Origin: Citrobacter sp. R56
Lineage (GTDB): Bacteria; Pseudomonadota; Gammaproteobacteria; Enterobacterales; Enterobacteriaceae
Direction of reading: 5' to 3'
DNA length: 64,000 nt
NCBI RefSeq assembly: GCF_016811995.1
Contig: NZ_CP069159.1
Coordinates: 1,860,001-1,924,000 of the forward strand
The notes below the pieces were generated by a model. That model was not told the origin of the DNA. It did no database searches and saw only the letters and a list, made by a program, of their open reading frames with translations. Shown piece by piece: positions 46,048 to 54,845 of the stretch. The position numbers and the translations under genes were made by a program. Position 1 is the stretch's first letter; each line of letters begins with the position of its first letter.

Positions 46048-47259
46048 TCAACCTGGTTCGGGCAGCAGTCCCGCTGCGATAGAGAACTGAACTCCGATCA
46101 CCACAATCCCGCAAAGAAACACCAGACCTAACGCCAGTGAACCGCCTTTAACGCGATATCCCGCCTGAGGATTATGCTTTCGGCTTTGCCATGTCAGCAA
46201 AGAAGGGATCAGCAACGCCAGTACCGCCAGCGCGACACCGGCATACCCCAGCGCCATAACAAATCCGCGCGGATAGAAGAGGGCAAACGCCAGCGGCGGC
46301 AAAAAGGTAATTGCGCCAGTTTGCAGGCGTCCGGCAGCGGTATTGCGACGCTGGAACAGATCCGCCAGGTAATCAAATAATCCCAGCGCCACGCCGAGGA
46401 ACGAGGTCGCTAACGCCAGATCGGCGAACAGGTGTACCGCCAGCTCAACGTGAGGTGAGGCGACCACTTCCCGTAACGCCTGAAGCAGACCGTTTAATCC
46501 GGCGTGATTGGCCAGCAGCCCCATAAACGTTGAGGAGTCGATGCTGCCGAGGGTCGCTAGCTGCCAGAAAATATAGGCGATCAGCGGGATTGCGCTGCCG
46601 GTGATAAACACCCAGCGTAATTTACGAATATTGCCGTCCATATAGCTGACAATGCTGGGCACGCTACCGTGAAAACCAAACGAGGTAAAAATCACTGGAA
46701 TGGCGGACCACGCGAGTCCTTGTTGCAGCGGCAGGGTAAGAAGATTGATTTTGTGAATGTGCGGCATCAGCAGCGCCAGCATCACCACCAGGAAGATTAT
46801 TTTGGCGCTGAACAGAAAACGGTTGAACAGATCGACAAGCGACGTTCCAACGCAGACCACACCACCGGCAACAAAGGTGAACAGCAGTACGCCAGCGGCT
46901 GGCGACATTTCGCTGCCAGTCCAGTCGTTGATACTGGAGGCGAGCAACTCACCGGCGCCGCTAATGTAGGCTGCGGTCAGGGCATACATTAAAAACATCA
47001 TGCTAAACCCGGTCACCCACTGACCGTAGCGCCCCAGATACCGTTTTGCCAGCGTACCCAGCCCCGTATCTGCCGGAACATGTTGATACACTTCGAGAAG
47101 TAACAGCGCGGTGTAACACATCAGCGCCCACAACCCAATCAATAACGCCAGCGTGACGCTGAAACCCACACCCGCCGCAGCCAGCGGCATGGCCAGCATA
47201 CCTGCACCGATTGTGGTTCCCGCCACGATAAAAACACTTCCCAGAGTTCTATTCTTCAC
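46048..47259 (-). CDS. tyrP: Tyrosine-specific transporter TyrP
   Basis: A 403-residue inner-membrane symporter of the hydroxy/aromatic amino-acid permease family (11 helices). The start is GTG ([21 protein letters not shown]), giving exactly the E. coli length; an upstream in-frame ATG would add 19 residues with no homologous character. Two TyrR boxes lie directly upstream, matching the known TyrR control of tyrP. Confidence 0.96.
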   Translation of the reverse strand: MKNRTLGSVFIVAGTTIGAGMLAMPLAAAGVGFSVTLALLIGLWALMCYTALLLLEVYQHVPADTGLGTLAKRYLGRYGQWVTGFSMMFLMYALTAAYISGAGELLASSINDWTGSEMSPAAGVLLFTFVAGGVVCVGTSLVDLFNRFLFSAKIIFLVVMLALLMPHIHKINLLTLPLQQGLAWSAIPVIFTSFGFHGSVPSIVSYMDGNIRKLRWVFITGSAIPLIAYIFWQLATLGSIDSSTFMGLLANHAGLNGLLQALREVVASPHVELAVHLFADLALATSFLGVALGLFDYLADLFQRRNTAAGRLQTGAITFLPPLAFALFYPRGFVMALGYAGVALAVLALLIPSLLTWQSRKHNPQAGYRVKGGSLALGLVFLCGIVVIGVQFSIAAGLLPEPG

Positions 47260-47327
47260 GCTTTCCTCTGTCCCAGAGATAATCAATAGTGGTATCTGCG
47301 GCGCAGGGTAAGGCATTACGCGATTTT

Positions 47328-47345
47328 CGTCAAATCGTCGTTACA
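47328..47345 (-). promoter_or_regulatory. TyrR box (weak) upstream of tyrP
   Basis: Minus strand TGTAAC-GACGAT-TTGACG, four of six bases matching the TTTACA half. It is 23 bases (about two turns) from the stronger box. Confidence 0.7.
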
Positions 47346-47350
47346 ATGAG

Positions 47351-47368
47351 TGTGAAGTTTTATTTACA
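47351..47368 (-). promoter_or_regulatory. TyrR box (strong) upstream of tyrP
   Basis: Minus strand TGTAAA-TAAAAC-TTCACA, one mismatch from TGTAAA-N6-TTTACA. The strong/weak pair is the arrangement described for E. coli tyrP. Confidence 0.8.
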
Positions 47369-47487
47369 TTTTTTATAGGTGTGGGTGGACCCGCATCATG
47401 CCGGTGGCCGAAGGATGTAAACCTGCGTTAGCGCAAAGCAGAAAATGCGGCTTCATCTTAGGCTAGGCGCTTTATTGAGGAGGATGT

Positions 47488-47727
47488 ATGGATTCTATTC
47501 ACGGCCACGACGTGCTTAACATGATGATTGCATCAGGCGAGCAATACACCCATGCCAGTCTTGAGGCAGCGATCATTTCACGGTTTGGTGCGCAGGCACG
47601 TTTTCATACCTGTTCAGCAGCAGAGATGACGGCGGCAGAGCTGGTGGCTTTTCTGGCGGCGAAGGGGAAATTTATTGCGAAGGATGACGGTTTTACGACG
47701 CACGAAAGCAAGATCTGCCGTCATTAA
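47488..47727 (+). CDS. yecH: YecH, small putative metal-binding protein
   Basis: A 79-residue protein of the YecH (DUF2492) family. Conserved HGH near the start (DSIHGHDVL), HTCSAAEM in the middle and a C-terminal HESKICRH supply His and Cys residues suited to a metal site. GAGGAG precedes the ATG. Divergent from tyrP and convergent with ftnA. Function is not established. Confidence 0.93.
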   Translation: MDSIHGHDVLNMMIASGEQYTHASLEAAIISRFGAQARFHTCSAAEMTAAELVAFLAAKGKFIAKDDGFTTHESKICRH

Positions 47728-47735
47728 AAGAGTCC

Positions 47736-47764
47736 GGTGAAGTGGGCAGAAAACCCGCTTCACC
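47736..47764. terminator. Hairpin between yecH and ftnA
   Basis: GGTGAAGTGGG pairs with CCCGCTTCACC (one G-T), between two convergent genes. Confidence 0.6.
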
Positions 47765-47773
47765 GAAGCGAAA

Positions 47774-48271
47774 TTAATTCTGTGTATCCAGCGTCGACAG
47801 TTCTTTGTCGATGAAGTAAAGGCCTTCACCGCTTTTACCTGCCAGCGTTAATTTATCAATGACCGATTTAAATAACTTCTCTTCTTCATGCTGTTCAGCT
47901 ACGTACCACTGCAGGAAGTTAAAGGTAGGATAATCCTGGTTGGTCATCGCCGCGTGAGCCAGTTCGTTAATTTTCTGGGTGATCAATTGCTCGTGTTCGT
48001 ACGTAACACGGAACAGTTCATCCAGTGACGCATATTCAGCGAAAGGAGACGCGACGGTATTAATACGCGGTAGGCTACCGGTATCGGTCAGATAATCGAA
48101 CAGACGCTGCATATGCGTCATCTCTTCCTGGGCGTGACGGCGCAGGAACGCGGCAGCACCTTCAAAGCTGTTATAGCTGCACCACGCACTCATTTGCTGA
48201 TAGAGCAGAGACGAATATAACTCGAGGTTCATCTGTTCATTCAGTTTTTCGATCATTTCTGTTTTCAGCAT
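47774..48271 (-). CDS. ftnA: Non-haem ferritin FtnA
   Basis: A 165-residue four-helix-bundle ferritin forming a 24-mer that oxidises and stores iron. Ferroxidase residues are kept: Glu17 (NLELYSS), Glu50/His53 ([10 protein letters not shown]), Glu94 and Gln127 (EQHEEEKLF region). ATG 48271 ([15 protein letters not shown]) gives the exact E. coli length; upstream codons in frame are not conserved. Convergent with yecH. Confidence 0.96.
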   Translation of the reverse strand: MLKTEMIEKLNEQMNLELYSSLLYQQMSAWCSYNSFEGAAAFLRRHAQEEMTHMQRLFDYLTDTGSLPRINTVASPFAEYASLDELFRVTYEHEQLITQKINELAHAAMTNQDYPTFNFLQWYVAEQHEEEKLFKSVIDKLTLAGKSGEGLYFIDKELSTLDTQN

Positions 48272-48473
48272 TGTTCTGCTCCACACATGTTAATGATATG
48301 TCGATGTGGCGCCACTATAATTTGTTATTTAATTATTTGCAAAAGGTAAAATAATAAAATCAATTATTAAAAATGCGAATGGGAATAAAACGCATTAACG
48401 CTCTTAAATTAAAAATAAAGACACGCTGAAATAATAAAAGGCCAGTCATTAATAAATAAACTGACCTCAACGT
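48272..48473 (-). other. AT-rich ftnA/yecR intergenic
   Basis: About 200 bases rich in A/T (long TTAAATTAAAAATAA-type runs) upstream of ftnA. H-NS-prone and promoter-bearing in E. coli; no site could be fixed here. Confidence 0.4.
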
Positions 48474-48809
48474 TTAATAATAGCCAGGTGTCGTAGAGGG
48501 GATCGCCACGCCCTGACACTGATACGATAAGGTTATTTTCGTATTGAGACACAGAGAACCCGCATAAACACTGCAGGTGGAGACAGGCTGGCCAAATCCG
48601 ACGGCGTTCGCGTAGCCCATTTGCTGACATTCACGCGTGGCGGTACCTTTGGCGACATAGTCGTCAGTACGTGCCGTTTGCAGCATCGCCTGATTCCAGG
48701 TGAGGCGAACAATCCCACTGGTTGCGTTGGCTTCGCTGACGTTTGCTTGTCGGGTGATGGTGCATCCCGCCAACATTAACAGCGAGAGGGCAAGAAAAAG
48801 GCTCTTCAT
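48474..48809 (-). CDS. yecR: Lipoprotein YecR
   Basis: A 111-residue lipoprotein: MKSLFLALSLLMLAGC with the lipobox at Cys16. Four further cysteines in the mature part (ECQQM, STCSVY, SLCLN, YQCQG) could form two disulfides. In E. coli and Salmonella yecR belongs to the FlhDC flagellar regulon; function is unknown. No clear sigma-28 promoter was seen upstream here. Confidence 0.92.
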   Translation of the reverse strand: MKSLFLALSLLMLAGCTITRQANVSEANATSGIVRLTWNQAMLQTARTDDYVAKGTATRECQQMGYANAVGFGQPVSTCSVYAGSLCLNTKITLSYQCQGVAIPSTTPGYY

Positions 48810-49079
48810 GATATCGCTCTGAAAATTCGGTGATACGCTATCCTACCTGATACACCCTCGGTCCAATGGCTTGAATAGCCTGAGGATCACCCATGTTTAA
48901 TGGCAACGACCGGGCGCAATGTACAAAAAATGCTCCACAGGCAGATAAAACGTGAGCCTGTTTTTGTTTTTTAAAACCATCTTTCATTAAATTTGAAAAT
49001 ACATTCATCACATAGTAATGTGGCGTCAATTTCACAGACTCACGTCGGGATTTATCGCGACGCATTCAGGAGATACAGT

Positions 49080-49718
49080 ATGAAAATTGCACTGATGATG
49101 GAAAACAGCCAGGCAAGCAAAAATGCCATCATTCATAACGAACTCAAGGCCGTTGCGGATGAGAAGGGATTTCCCGTCTTTAACGTGGGCATGAGCGATG
49201 AGAATGACCATCATCTGACCTATATTCATCTTGGCATTATGGCCAGTATTCTGCTCAATGCTAAAGCGGTTGATTTTGTCGTGACCGGCTGCGGCACGGG
49301 TCAAGGGGCGCTGATGTCCCTGAATATCCATCCGGGCGTGATTTGCGGATACTGTATCGATCCGGCTGATGCGTTTCTGTTTGCCCAGATCAACAACGGT
49401 AATGCGCTTTCTCTGCCATTCGCGAAAGGTTTTGGCTGGGGTGCCGAGCTGAACGTTCGCTTCATCTTTGAAAAAGCGTTCACGGGTCGTAACGGCGAAG
49501 GCTACCCGCCGGAGCGTAAAGAGCCGCAGGTTCGCAACGCGGGCATTCTGAACCAGGTGAAAGCGGCCGTGGTAAAAGAGAACTATCTGGATACGTTGCG
49601 TGCTATCGATCCTGAGTTGGTGAAAACCGCTGTGTCGGGTCCGCGTTTCCAGCAGTGTCTTTTCGAAAATGGACAGGACAAAGCGATCGAAGCGTTTGTA
49701 CGCGAAATCCTGGCGTAA
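49080..49718 (+). CDS. RpiB/LacA/LacB-family sugar-phosphate isomerase
   Basis: A 212-residue protein of the RpiB/LacAB fold: N-terminal KIALMMENSQASKN, the GCGTGQGA phosphate-binding loop (about 67-77; RpiB has GTGIGxS) and CGYCIDPADAFL in place of the RpiB R-A-A-L-C segment. The C-terminal half (about 120-212) is extended relative to RpiB (149). AGGAGA precedes ATG 49080. Similar genes sit near ftnA in Salmonella and Citrobacter but not in E. coli K-12. The substrate is unknown. Confidence 0.82.
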   Translation: MKIALMMENSQASKNAIIHNELKAVADEKGFPVFNVGMSDENDHHLTYIHLGIMASILLNAKAVDFVVTGCGTGQGALMSLNIHPGVICGYCIDPADAFLFAQINNGNALSLPFAKGFGWGAELNVRFIFEKAFTGRNGEGYPPERKEPQVRNAGILNQVKAAVVKENYLDTLRAIDPELVKTAVSGPRFQQCLFENGQDKAIEAFVREILA

Positions 49719-49728
49719 GGTTCTTTAT

Positions 49729-49765
49729 GGCATCGGGTCGGATAGCGCAACGCTTACCGGCCTGC
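49729..49765 (-). repeat. REP-like palindromic element
   Basis: Minus strand GCAGGCCGGTAAGCGTTGCG continuing with CTATCCGAC resembles the enterobacterial REP consensus (GTAGGCCGGATAAGGCG...). It is located 11 bases past the RpiB-like stop, the usual extragenic position. Confidence 0.55.
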
Positions 49766-50015
49766 AAGATGCCGCATGTCAGCCCGGCCAGCGTTGAGTG
49801 ACCGGGCGACAGTAATGTGTTTTTGTTCGATTCCGTACTTCCTCTATTGCGGGCTAACGTCTGCGTAACAAGCATCCTGCCAGACCCCATCTTTTGCTGT
49901 CGATGATGGTTCTTATCAAAAAAATCTATAAAGATTTACCAAAACATGCAATGAGATAACATTATGATTTTTATACTAAAAACATAATAATTGAAAGAAT
50001 TTGCACATTTTTATG

Positions 50016-50031
50016 TGTGATCTGCGTCACA
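50016..50031 (+). promoter_or_regulatory. CRP site upstream of azuC
   Basis: TGTGATCTGCGTCACA, a perfect TGTGA-N6-TCACA CRP site, 83 bases before the azuC start and just upstream of likely -35/-10 elements (TTGTGA ... TATATT). CRP control of azuC is described for E. coli. Confidence 0.8.
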
Positions 50032-50113
50032 TAAATATTGATTTTTGTGACGGATGTCATATTATATTGCTCGTAGACAATAAACCTGAACAACAATCAA
50101 ACGGAGCAATGCT

Positions 50114-50197
50114 ATGAAACTGCACAAAATTCTGAAAAGCATGTTCGAAAATTATTGCAAAACATTCAAAGATGTACCGCCAGGCGGTATGTTCTGA
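50114..50197 (+). CDS. azuC: AzuC, 27-residue membrane-associated protein (within AzuCR RNA)
   Basis: ATG at 50114 with GGAG upstream encodes MKLHKILKSMFENYCKTFKD plus 7 residues ending GGMF, differing only in a few residues from the 28-residue E. coli AzuC. In E. coli AzuC is an amphipathic small protein that associates with glycerol-3-phosphate dehydrogenase GlpD, and its mRNA (AzuCR) also acts as a base-pairing sRNA. The position between yecR and yecJ/ftnB and the terminator 2 bases past the stop support a compact dual-function RNA of about 150 bases. Confidence 0.9.
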   Translation: MKLHKILKSMFENYCKTFKDVPPGGMF

Positions 50198-50198
50198 T

Positions 50199-50227
50199 AA
50201 AAAAACCTGCTTCGGCAGGTTTTTTTA
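50199..50227 (+). terminator. AzuCR terminator
   Basis: AAAAAACCTGC-TTCG-GCAGGTTTTTTT, immediately after the azuC stop. Confidence 0.9.
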
Positions 50228-50311
50228 TACCTGTATTTTTGCTGCGTTTACGCTGCTATCGTTTCTGCTCCTGAATAGGTACTATGACGACCTTTCTATA
50301 AGGAGCTCACT

Positions 50312-50563
50312 ATGTCCCAAACACTGAACGCCGATCAGGAACTGGTCTCTGACGTTGTTGCCTGCCAATTGGTTCTCAAACAAATTCTGGACGTTCTTGA
50401 CGTGATCGCCCCCGTCGAAGTTCGCGAGAAAATGGCTACCCAACTGAAAAACATCGATTTTTCAAGCCATCCTGCCGCAGCCGATCCCGTGACGATGCGC
50501 GCTATTCAGAAAGCTATCGCCTTGATCGAGCTGAAATTCACGCCGCAGGGCGAAGCTCACTAA
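50312..50563 (+). CDS. yecJ: YecJ, small conserved protein (DUF2766)
   Basis: An 83-residue cytoplasmic helical protein, same length as in E. coli ([20 protein letters not shown]). AAGGAG lies 7 bases before the ATG. No domain with known activity. Located between azuC and ftnB, as in E. coli. Confidence 0.9.
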   Translation: MSQTLNADQELVSDVVACQLVLKQILDVLDVIAPVEVREKMATQLKNIDFSSHPAAADPVTMRAIQKAIALIELKFTPQGEAH

Positions 50564-50597
50564 ATAAATCAATGTATTAGATTTTTGAAGCATGCTT

Positions 50598-50626
50598 ATT
50601 ACGCCTCCTGCATCAGGGGGCGTAAT
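50598..50626 (+). terminator. Terminator after yecJ
   Basis: ATTACGCC ... GGCGTAAT stem followed by CGTTTCT. Confidence 0.65.
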
Positions 50627-50650
50627 CGTTTCTGAATCATTGGGGGAGTC

Positions 50651-50676
50651 GGCAATGCGACGGTTGCCCGGCCTGC
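50651..50676 (-). repeat. REP-like sequence
   Basis: Minus strand GCAGGCCGGGCAACCGTCGC, then ATTGCC: a decayed REP unit, with a second partial GCAGGCC unit nearby (about 50690). It lies between yecJ and ftnB. Confidence 0.4.
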
Positions 50677-50736
50677 GGTAGATGTTCTTGCAGGCCAGAC
50701 TGGGGGTTATGGCGTTAATCCGACGCTATACCGCCA

Positions 50737-51240
50737 TTAGTGGTGCTGGTGGTTAACGACGTTGAGTAAGTGCTTGTCTGTTTGCGCCATGCACAGACCT
50801 GCGCGTTTGGCGCTGCAAACTTCATCGAAGATCGCTTGTAATAGCACGCCATCCTGCTGCTGTTCTTTTTTCAGATCGTGGAGAAAATCAAGCGTGAGGT
50901 CGTCATTCAACGCTTTTGCTTCGCGGGTTAAACTCGACAGGGTGCTGGAGCGCTGTTGATAATCGTCGAGGGTTTTCTGAAATAACTCTTCAAGTGACGT
51001 TAACTCATCGCCTGGAATATCAATCGCTTTAACAATGGGGTTAGCGCCTGCGCTCTTCATAAAATTAAACATGCGCATCATTTGGGTGATGTTACTTTGC
51101 GCCTGAGTGCGAAGAAACATCGCTGTACCCGTCAAACTGTTATCCGCACACCACTCGCTCAGGCGAAGGTAAAGATTGGATGCGTAAAACTCAAGATTCA
51201 TCTGGGCGTTGAGCTTGTGAGCCATTTCTACTGCAGCCAT
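50737..51240 (-). CDS. ftnB: Ferritin-like protein FtnB
   Basis: A 167-residue ferritin-family protein, E. coli length with ATG 51240 ([20 protein letters not shown]), behind AAGGAT. Several ferroxidase ligands seen in FtnA are changed (for example Q-S-N-I-T-Q-M in place of QEEMTHM), as known for FtnB, so it is unlikely to store iron like FtnA; in Salmonella it is linked to repair of iron-sulfur enzymes. Confidence 0.95.
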   Translation of the reverse strand: MAAVEMAHKLNAQMNLEFYASNLYLRLSEWCADNSLTGTAMFLRTQAQSNITQMMRMFNFMKSAGANPIVKAIDIPGDELTSLEELFQKTLDDYQQRSSTLSSLTREAKALNDDLTLDFLHDLKKEQQQDGVLLQAIFDEVCSAKRAGLCMAQTDKHLLNVVNHQHH

Positions 51241-51773
51241 GTCAATATCCTTATTTCCAGAAAAGGGGCTGTGCGTAACCAGCATCAGCGCAGCAGGCTG
51301 CTGCCACACTTAACATCTACGCACAAGTGATACTGTTAGCAGAATAAATCCGTTCTGCCGGTCCTTTATGTGATCACATAGTCATTTCCGTTGATGATCG
51401 AAATAAGCATACCGCCTGTATGGATATAAGAAAATCCTTATAATGAAATGTTTAAAGTTTTTTACATATTTTTCTTAAATATCGGTTGTGAACCAGGAAT
51501 TTTAGAAATTATGTCTCGCCAGTGCAACGTCATGATTTAACGTTGATTAAAGTATCGATAGATGTTTGAAGCATTGTTTTAAATGACGGAGTGAGATAGT
51601 TCAAACTGGTATCATTTGTTCAATGATAATTATCCATTATGGTTGTTTCGTAAGTTATTAGATAAAGCTGTATTGGCAGGTCTCCCACCAGGTCTGAAGT
51701 GTGTGCCAGATCAATTTTAGAAACGTGAAAACGTCAAGCCAATCTCTCTTTCATCACTGGCTGTTTGATTTGC
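51241..51773. other. Long intergenic region upstream of ftnB and araF
   Basis: About 530 bases, AT-rich, without an intact gene. It contains the perfect 14-base palindrome TATGTGATCACATA at 51367-51380, 127 bases upstream of ftnB. It is too short to be a CRP site and is of unknown meaning. Confidence 0.4.
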
Positions 51774-51929
51774 CCGATCTGCTCTGCGCCAGTTGTTAAA
51801 GATGGCAATCTGATTAGCGGCAAAGGGTTAGGCCATATATTTGATTTTGCACTGACGCTCAGCGCCCGTTAACCTGGTGACGACGCTCCGGTTCGTGATC
51901 ATGCGGACCATATTTACTATCGCGGGTAA
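51774..51929 (+). pseudogene. DJ-1/PfpI-family remnant with in-frame stop
   Basis: The frame PICSAPVVKDGNLISGKGLG continuing HIFDFALTLSAR reads like the cysteine-elbow (ICSAP) and C-terminal (DGNLITSxGxGxxxDFAL) parts of DJ-1/YajL/PfpI proteins, with the middle deleted. A TAA at 51870 interrupts it, after which the same frame continues GDDAPVRDHADHIYYRG to a TAA at 51927. The nucleophile region and N-terminus are lost, so this is a decayed gene. Confidence 0.6.
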
Positions 51930-51936
51930 ATAAAAC

Positions 51937-51964
51937 GTTCCCGAATACACCCGTATTCGGGAAC
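51937..51964. terminator. Perfect 12-bp hairpin after the DJ-1-like remnant
   Basis: GTTCCCGAATAC-ACCC-GTATTCGGGAAC, 7 bases past the pseudogene stop: probably the old gene's terminator. The U-rich flank (GTTTTATTT) is on the minus strand. Confidence 0.55.
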
Positions 51965-52248
51965 AAGGATTGGCTGGCTGGCGTTATGGACTAATCTGCT
52001 ATACCTCTTTTTATTTGTCTGACAAATTCCCATTTTCTTATGTCATTTCCCGCTAAATTTATGCACGCAATTACTGTAATTCTGTGATGTGATGCCGCTC
52101 TCCTATGGAGAATCAATTTCCCGCTAAAACTTATTCCAGCACTGGCATTAATCGTCGATATAAATGGTAATGCCTTGTTTTTCGTCTGAATTACAAAAAA
52201 CCGTTCGTTTTTACCCTACATAAAAGAACGCTAAAGCTGGAGTTAACC
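51965..52248 (+). other. araFGH promoter region
   Basis: About 280 bases before araF. AraC and CRP control are expected from E. coli, but I could not fix a convincing araI-like half-site or CRP site by eye. Confidence 0.4.
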
Positions 52249-53238
52249 ATGCACAAATTCACTAAAGCGCTGGCGGCCATTGGCCTGGCTGCCGTTATGT
52301 CACAATCCGCTATTGCAGAAACCATGAAGCTCGGTTTTCTGGTGAAACAGCCAGAAGAACCCTGGTTCCAGACGGAGTGGAAATTTGCTGATAAAGCCGG
52401 AAAAGATTTGGGTTTTGAAGTGATTAAAATTGCCGTCCCGGATGGCGAGAAGACCCTGAATGCCATCGACAGCCTGGCCGCCAGCGGCGCGAAAGGGTTT
52501 GTTATTTGTACACCGGATCCGAAACTCGGCTCGGCAATCGCTGCCAAGGCGCGCGGTTACGACATGAAAGTCATCGCGGTGGACGACCAGTTTGTTAACG
52601 CCAAAGGCAAGCCGATGGACACCGTTCCTCTGGTCATGATGGCGGCGACTAAAATTGGCGAGCGTCAGGGCGAAGAGCTGTACAAAGAGATGCAGAAACG
52701 CGGTTGGGATGTGAAAGAGACTGCGGTAATGGCAATCACGGCAAACGAGCTGGATACCGCACGTCGCCGTACCGGTGGCTCAATGGAAGCACTGAAAGCC
52801 GCCGGCTTCCCGGAAAAACAGATCTACCAGGTGCCGACGAAATCCAATGACATCCCTGGTGCATTTGATGCCGCAAACTCCATGCTGGTTCAGCATCCAG
52901 AAGTGAAACACTGGCTGATTGTCGGTATGAACGACAATACCGTACTGGGCGGCGTGCGCGCGACGGAAGGCCAGGGGTTTAAAGCAGCCGATGTCATCGG
53001 TATCGGTATCAACGGCGTGGATGCGGTCAGTGAACTGTCCAAGGCACAAGCGACCGGCTTCTACGGTTCGCTGCTGCCAAGCCCGGACGTACATGGCTAT
53101 AAATCCAGCGAAATGCTCTACAACTGGGTGACCAAAGGCGCTGAACCGCCAAAATTCACTGAAGTCACTGACGTGGTGTTGATCACCCGTGACAACTTCA
53201 AAGAAGAATTGGCCAAAAAAGGGTTAGGCGGTAAGTAA
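52249..53238 (+). CDS. araF: L-arabinose-binding periplasmic protein AraF
   Basis: A 329-residue periplasmic binding protein, same length as in E. coli. Signal peptide MHKFTKALAAIGLAAVMSQS ending AIA-ETMKLG. The mature protein begins MKLGFLVKQPEEPWFQTEW with the sugar-binding tryptophan loop. It delivers L-arabinose (and D-galactose/fucose) to AraGH. A hairpin separates it from araG, matching the higher expression expected for a binding protein. Confidence 0.97.
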   Translation: MHKFTKALAAIGLAAVMSQSAIAETMKLGFLVKQPEEPWFQTEWKFADKAGKDLGFEVIKIAVPDGEKTLNAIDSLAASGAKGFVICTPDPKLGSAIAAKARGYDMKVIAVDDQFVNAKGKPMDTVPLVMMAATKIGERQGEELYKEMQKRGWDVKETAVMAITANELDTARRRTGGSMEALKAAGFPEKQIYQVPTKSNDIPGAFDAANSMLVQHPEVKHWLIVGMNDNTVLGGVRATEGQGFKAADVIGIGINGVDAVSELSKAQATGFYGSLLPSPDVHGYKSSEMLYNWVTKGAEPPKFTEVTDVVLITRDNFKEELAKKGLGGK

Positions 53239-53256
53239 TCGGCAGTAGAAAACACT

Positions 53257-53278
53257 CTCTGTCGCTGCGGCGGCAGAG
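53257..53278 (+). terminator. Hairpin between araF and araG
   Basis: CTCTGTCGC-TGCG-GCGGCAGAG stem (one G-T pair) followed by GGTTTGATT; likely an attenuator/3' stabiliser that limits araGH relative to araF. Confidence 0.6.
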
Positions 53279-53319
53279 GGTTTGATTAACGACTAACGAC
53301 CCAGATTCACGGAGACGTT

Positions 53320-54834
53320 ATGCAACAGTCTACCCCGTATCTCTCATTTCGCGGCATTGGAAAAACCTTTCCTGGCGTCAAAGCGCTAACGGATATCAGT
53401 TTTGACTGTTATGCCGGTCAGGTGCATGCGCTGATGGGTGAAAATGGCGCCGGGAAATCAACACTCTTAAAAATTCTCAGCGGTAATTACGCGCCTACCA
53501 CGGGTTCTTTGGCGATTCTTGGGCAGGAGGTCACCTTTGCTGACACCACTGCCGCATTGAACGCCGGTGTCGCTATAATTTACCAGGAATTACATCTCGT
53601 GCCGGAAATGACCGTCGCGGAGAATATCTATCTAGGTCAATTGCCGCATAAAGGCGGAATTGTAAACCGTTCGCTGCTTAATTATGAGGCCGGGCTGCAG
53701 CTAAAACATCTGGGGATGGATATTGATCCTGATACCCCGCTGAAATATCTCTCAATCGGGCAGTGGCAGATGGTGGAGATCGCCAAAGCGCTGGCGCGTA
53801 ATGCCAAAATTATCGCCTTTGATGAACCGACCAGCTCACTTTCAGCCAGAGAGATTGAGAACTTATTCCGCGTCATTCGTGAACTGCGTAAAGAAGGCCG
53901 CATCATTCTCTACGTTTCGCACCGTATGGAAGAAATTTTCGCGCTGAGCGACGCCATTACCGTGTTCAAAGATGGCCGCTATGTCAAAACATTTGCCGAC
54001 ATGCAGCAGGTGAACCACGACGCGTTAGTACAGGCGATGGTGGGGCGCGATCTCGGTGATATTTACGGTTGGGAATCAAGGCCCTATGGCGCAGAGCGTT
54101 TGCGTCTGCATGAGGTGAAAGCGCCTGGCGTAAGGACTCCGATCAGTTTATCGGTGCGCAGCGGCGAGATTGTCGGGCTGTTTGGCCTGGTCGGCGCCGG
54201 ACGCAGTGAGTTGATGAAAGGGTTGTTCGGCGGCACGCGTATCACTGAAGGTCAGGTGTATATCGATGAAAAACCGATTGATATCCGCAAGCCAGCTAAT
54301 GCCATTGCGGCAGGCATGATGCTATGCCCGGAAGACCGTAAAGCCGAGGGGATCATCCCGGTGCATTCTGTACGCGACAATATCAACATCAGCGCGCGTC
54401 GTAAGCATGTCCGGGGCGGGTGCCTTATCAACAACAGTTGGGAAGAGACCAACGCTGACCACCATATTCATTCACTGAACATTAAAACACCGGGAGCGGA
54501 GCAACTGATCATGAACCTCTCCGGCGGGAATCAGCAAAAGGCGATTCTGGGGCGCTGGCTGTCGGAAGAGATGAAAGTCATTTTGCTTGATGAACCAACA
54601 CGCGGCATAGATGTGGGCGCAAAACACGAAATCTATAACGTTATCTACGCCCTGGCGGCGCGGGGCGTTGCTGTGTTGTTTGCCTCCAGTGATTTGCCGG
54701 AGGTTCTGGGCGTCGCCGACCGTATTGTGGTGATGAGGGAAGGTGAGATCGCCGGTGAATTGCTTCACAAACAGGCGGATGAACGGCAGGCTTTGAGCCT
54801 TGCTATGCCAAAAGTCAGCCAGGCAGTCGCCTGA
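53320..54834 (+). CDS. araG: L-arabinose ABC transporter ATPase AraG
   Basis: A 504-residue double ABC ATPase. First domain: Walker [10 protein letters not shown], signature [15 protein letters not shown], Walker [13 protein letters not shown]. Second domain: degenerate Walker [10 protein letters not shown], signature [15 protein letters not shown], Walker [14 protein letters not shown]. This asymmetric arrangement is standard for sugar importers (AraG, RbsA, MglA). It energises L-arabinose uptake with AraH. Confidence 0.97.
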   Translation: MQQSTPYLSFRGIGKTFPGVKALTDISFDCYAGQVHALMGENGAGKSTLLKILSGNYAPTTGSLAILGQEVTFADTTAALNAGVAIIYQELHLVPEMTVAENIYLGQLPHKGGIVNRSLLNYEAGLQLKHLGMDIDPDTPLKYLSIGQWQMVEIAKALARNAKIIAFDEPTSSLSAREIENLFRVIRELRKEGRIILYVSHRMEEIFALSDAITVFKDGRYVKTFADMQQVNHDALVQAMVGRDLGDIYGWESRPYGAERLRLHEVKAPGVRTPISLSVRSGEIVGLFGLVGAGRSELMKGLFGGTRITEGQVYIDEKPIDIRKPANAIAAGMMLCPEDRKAEGIIPVHSVRDNINISARRKHVRGGCLINNSWEETNADHHIHSLNIKTPGAEQLIMNLSGGNQQKAILGRWLSEEMKVILLDEPTRGIDVGAKHEIYNVIYALAARGVAVLFASSDLPEVLGVADRIVVMREGEIAGELLHKQADERQALSLAMPKVSQAVA

Positions 54835-54845
54835 GTAAGGAGAGT

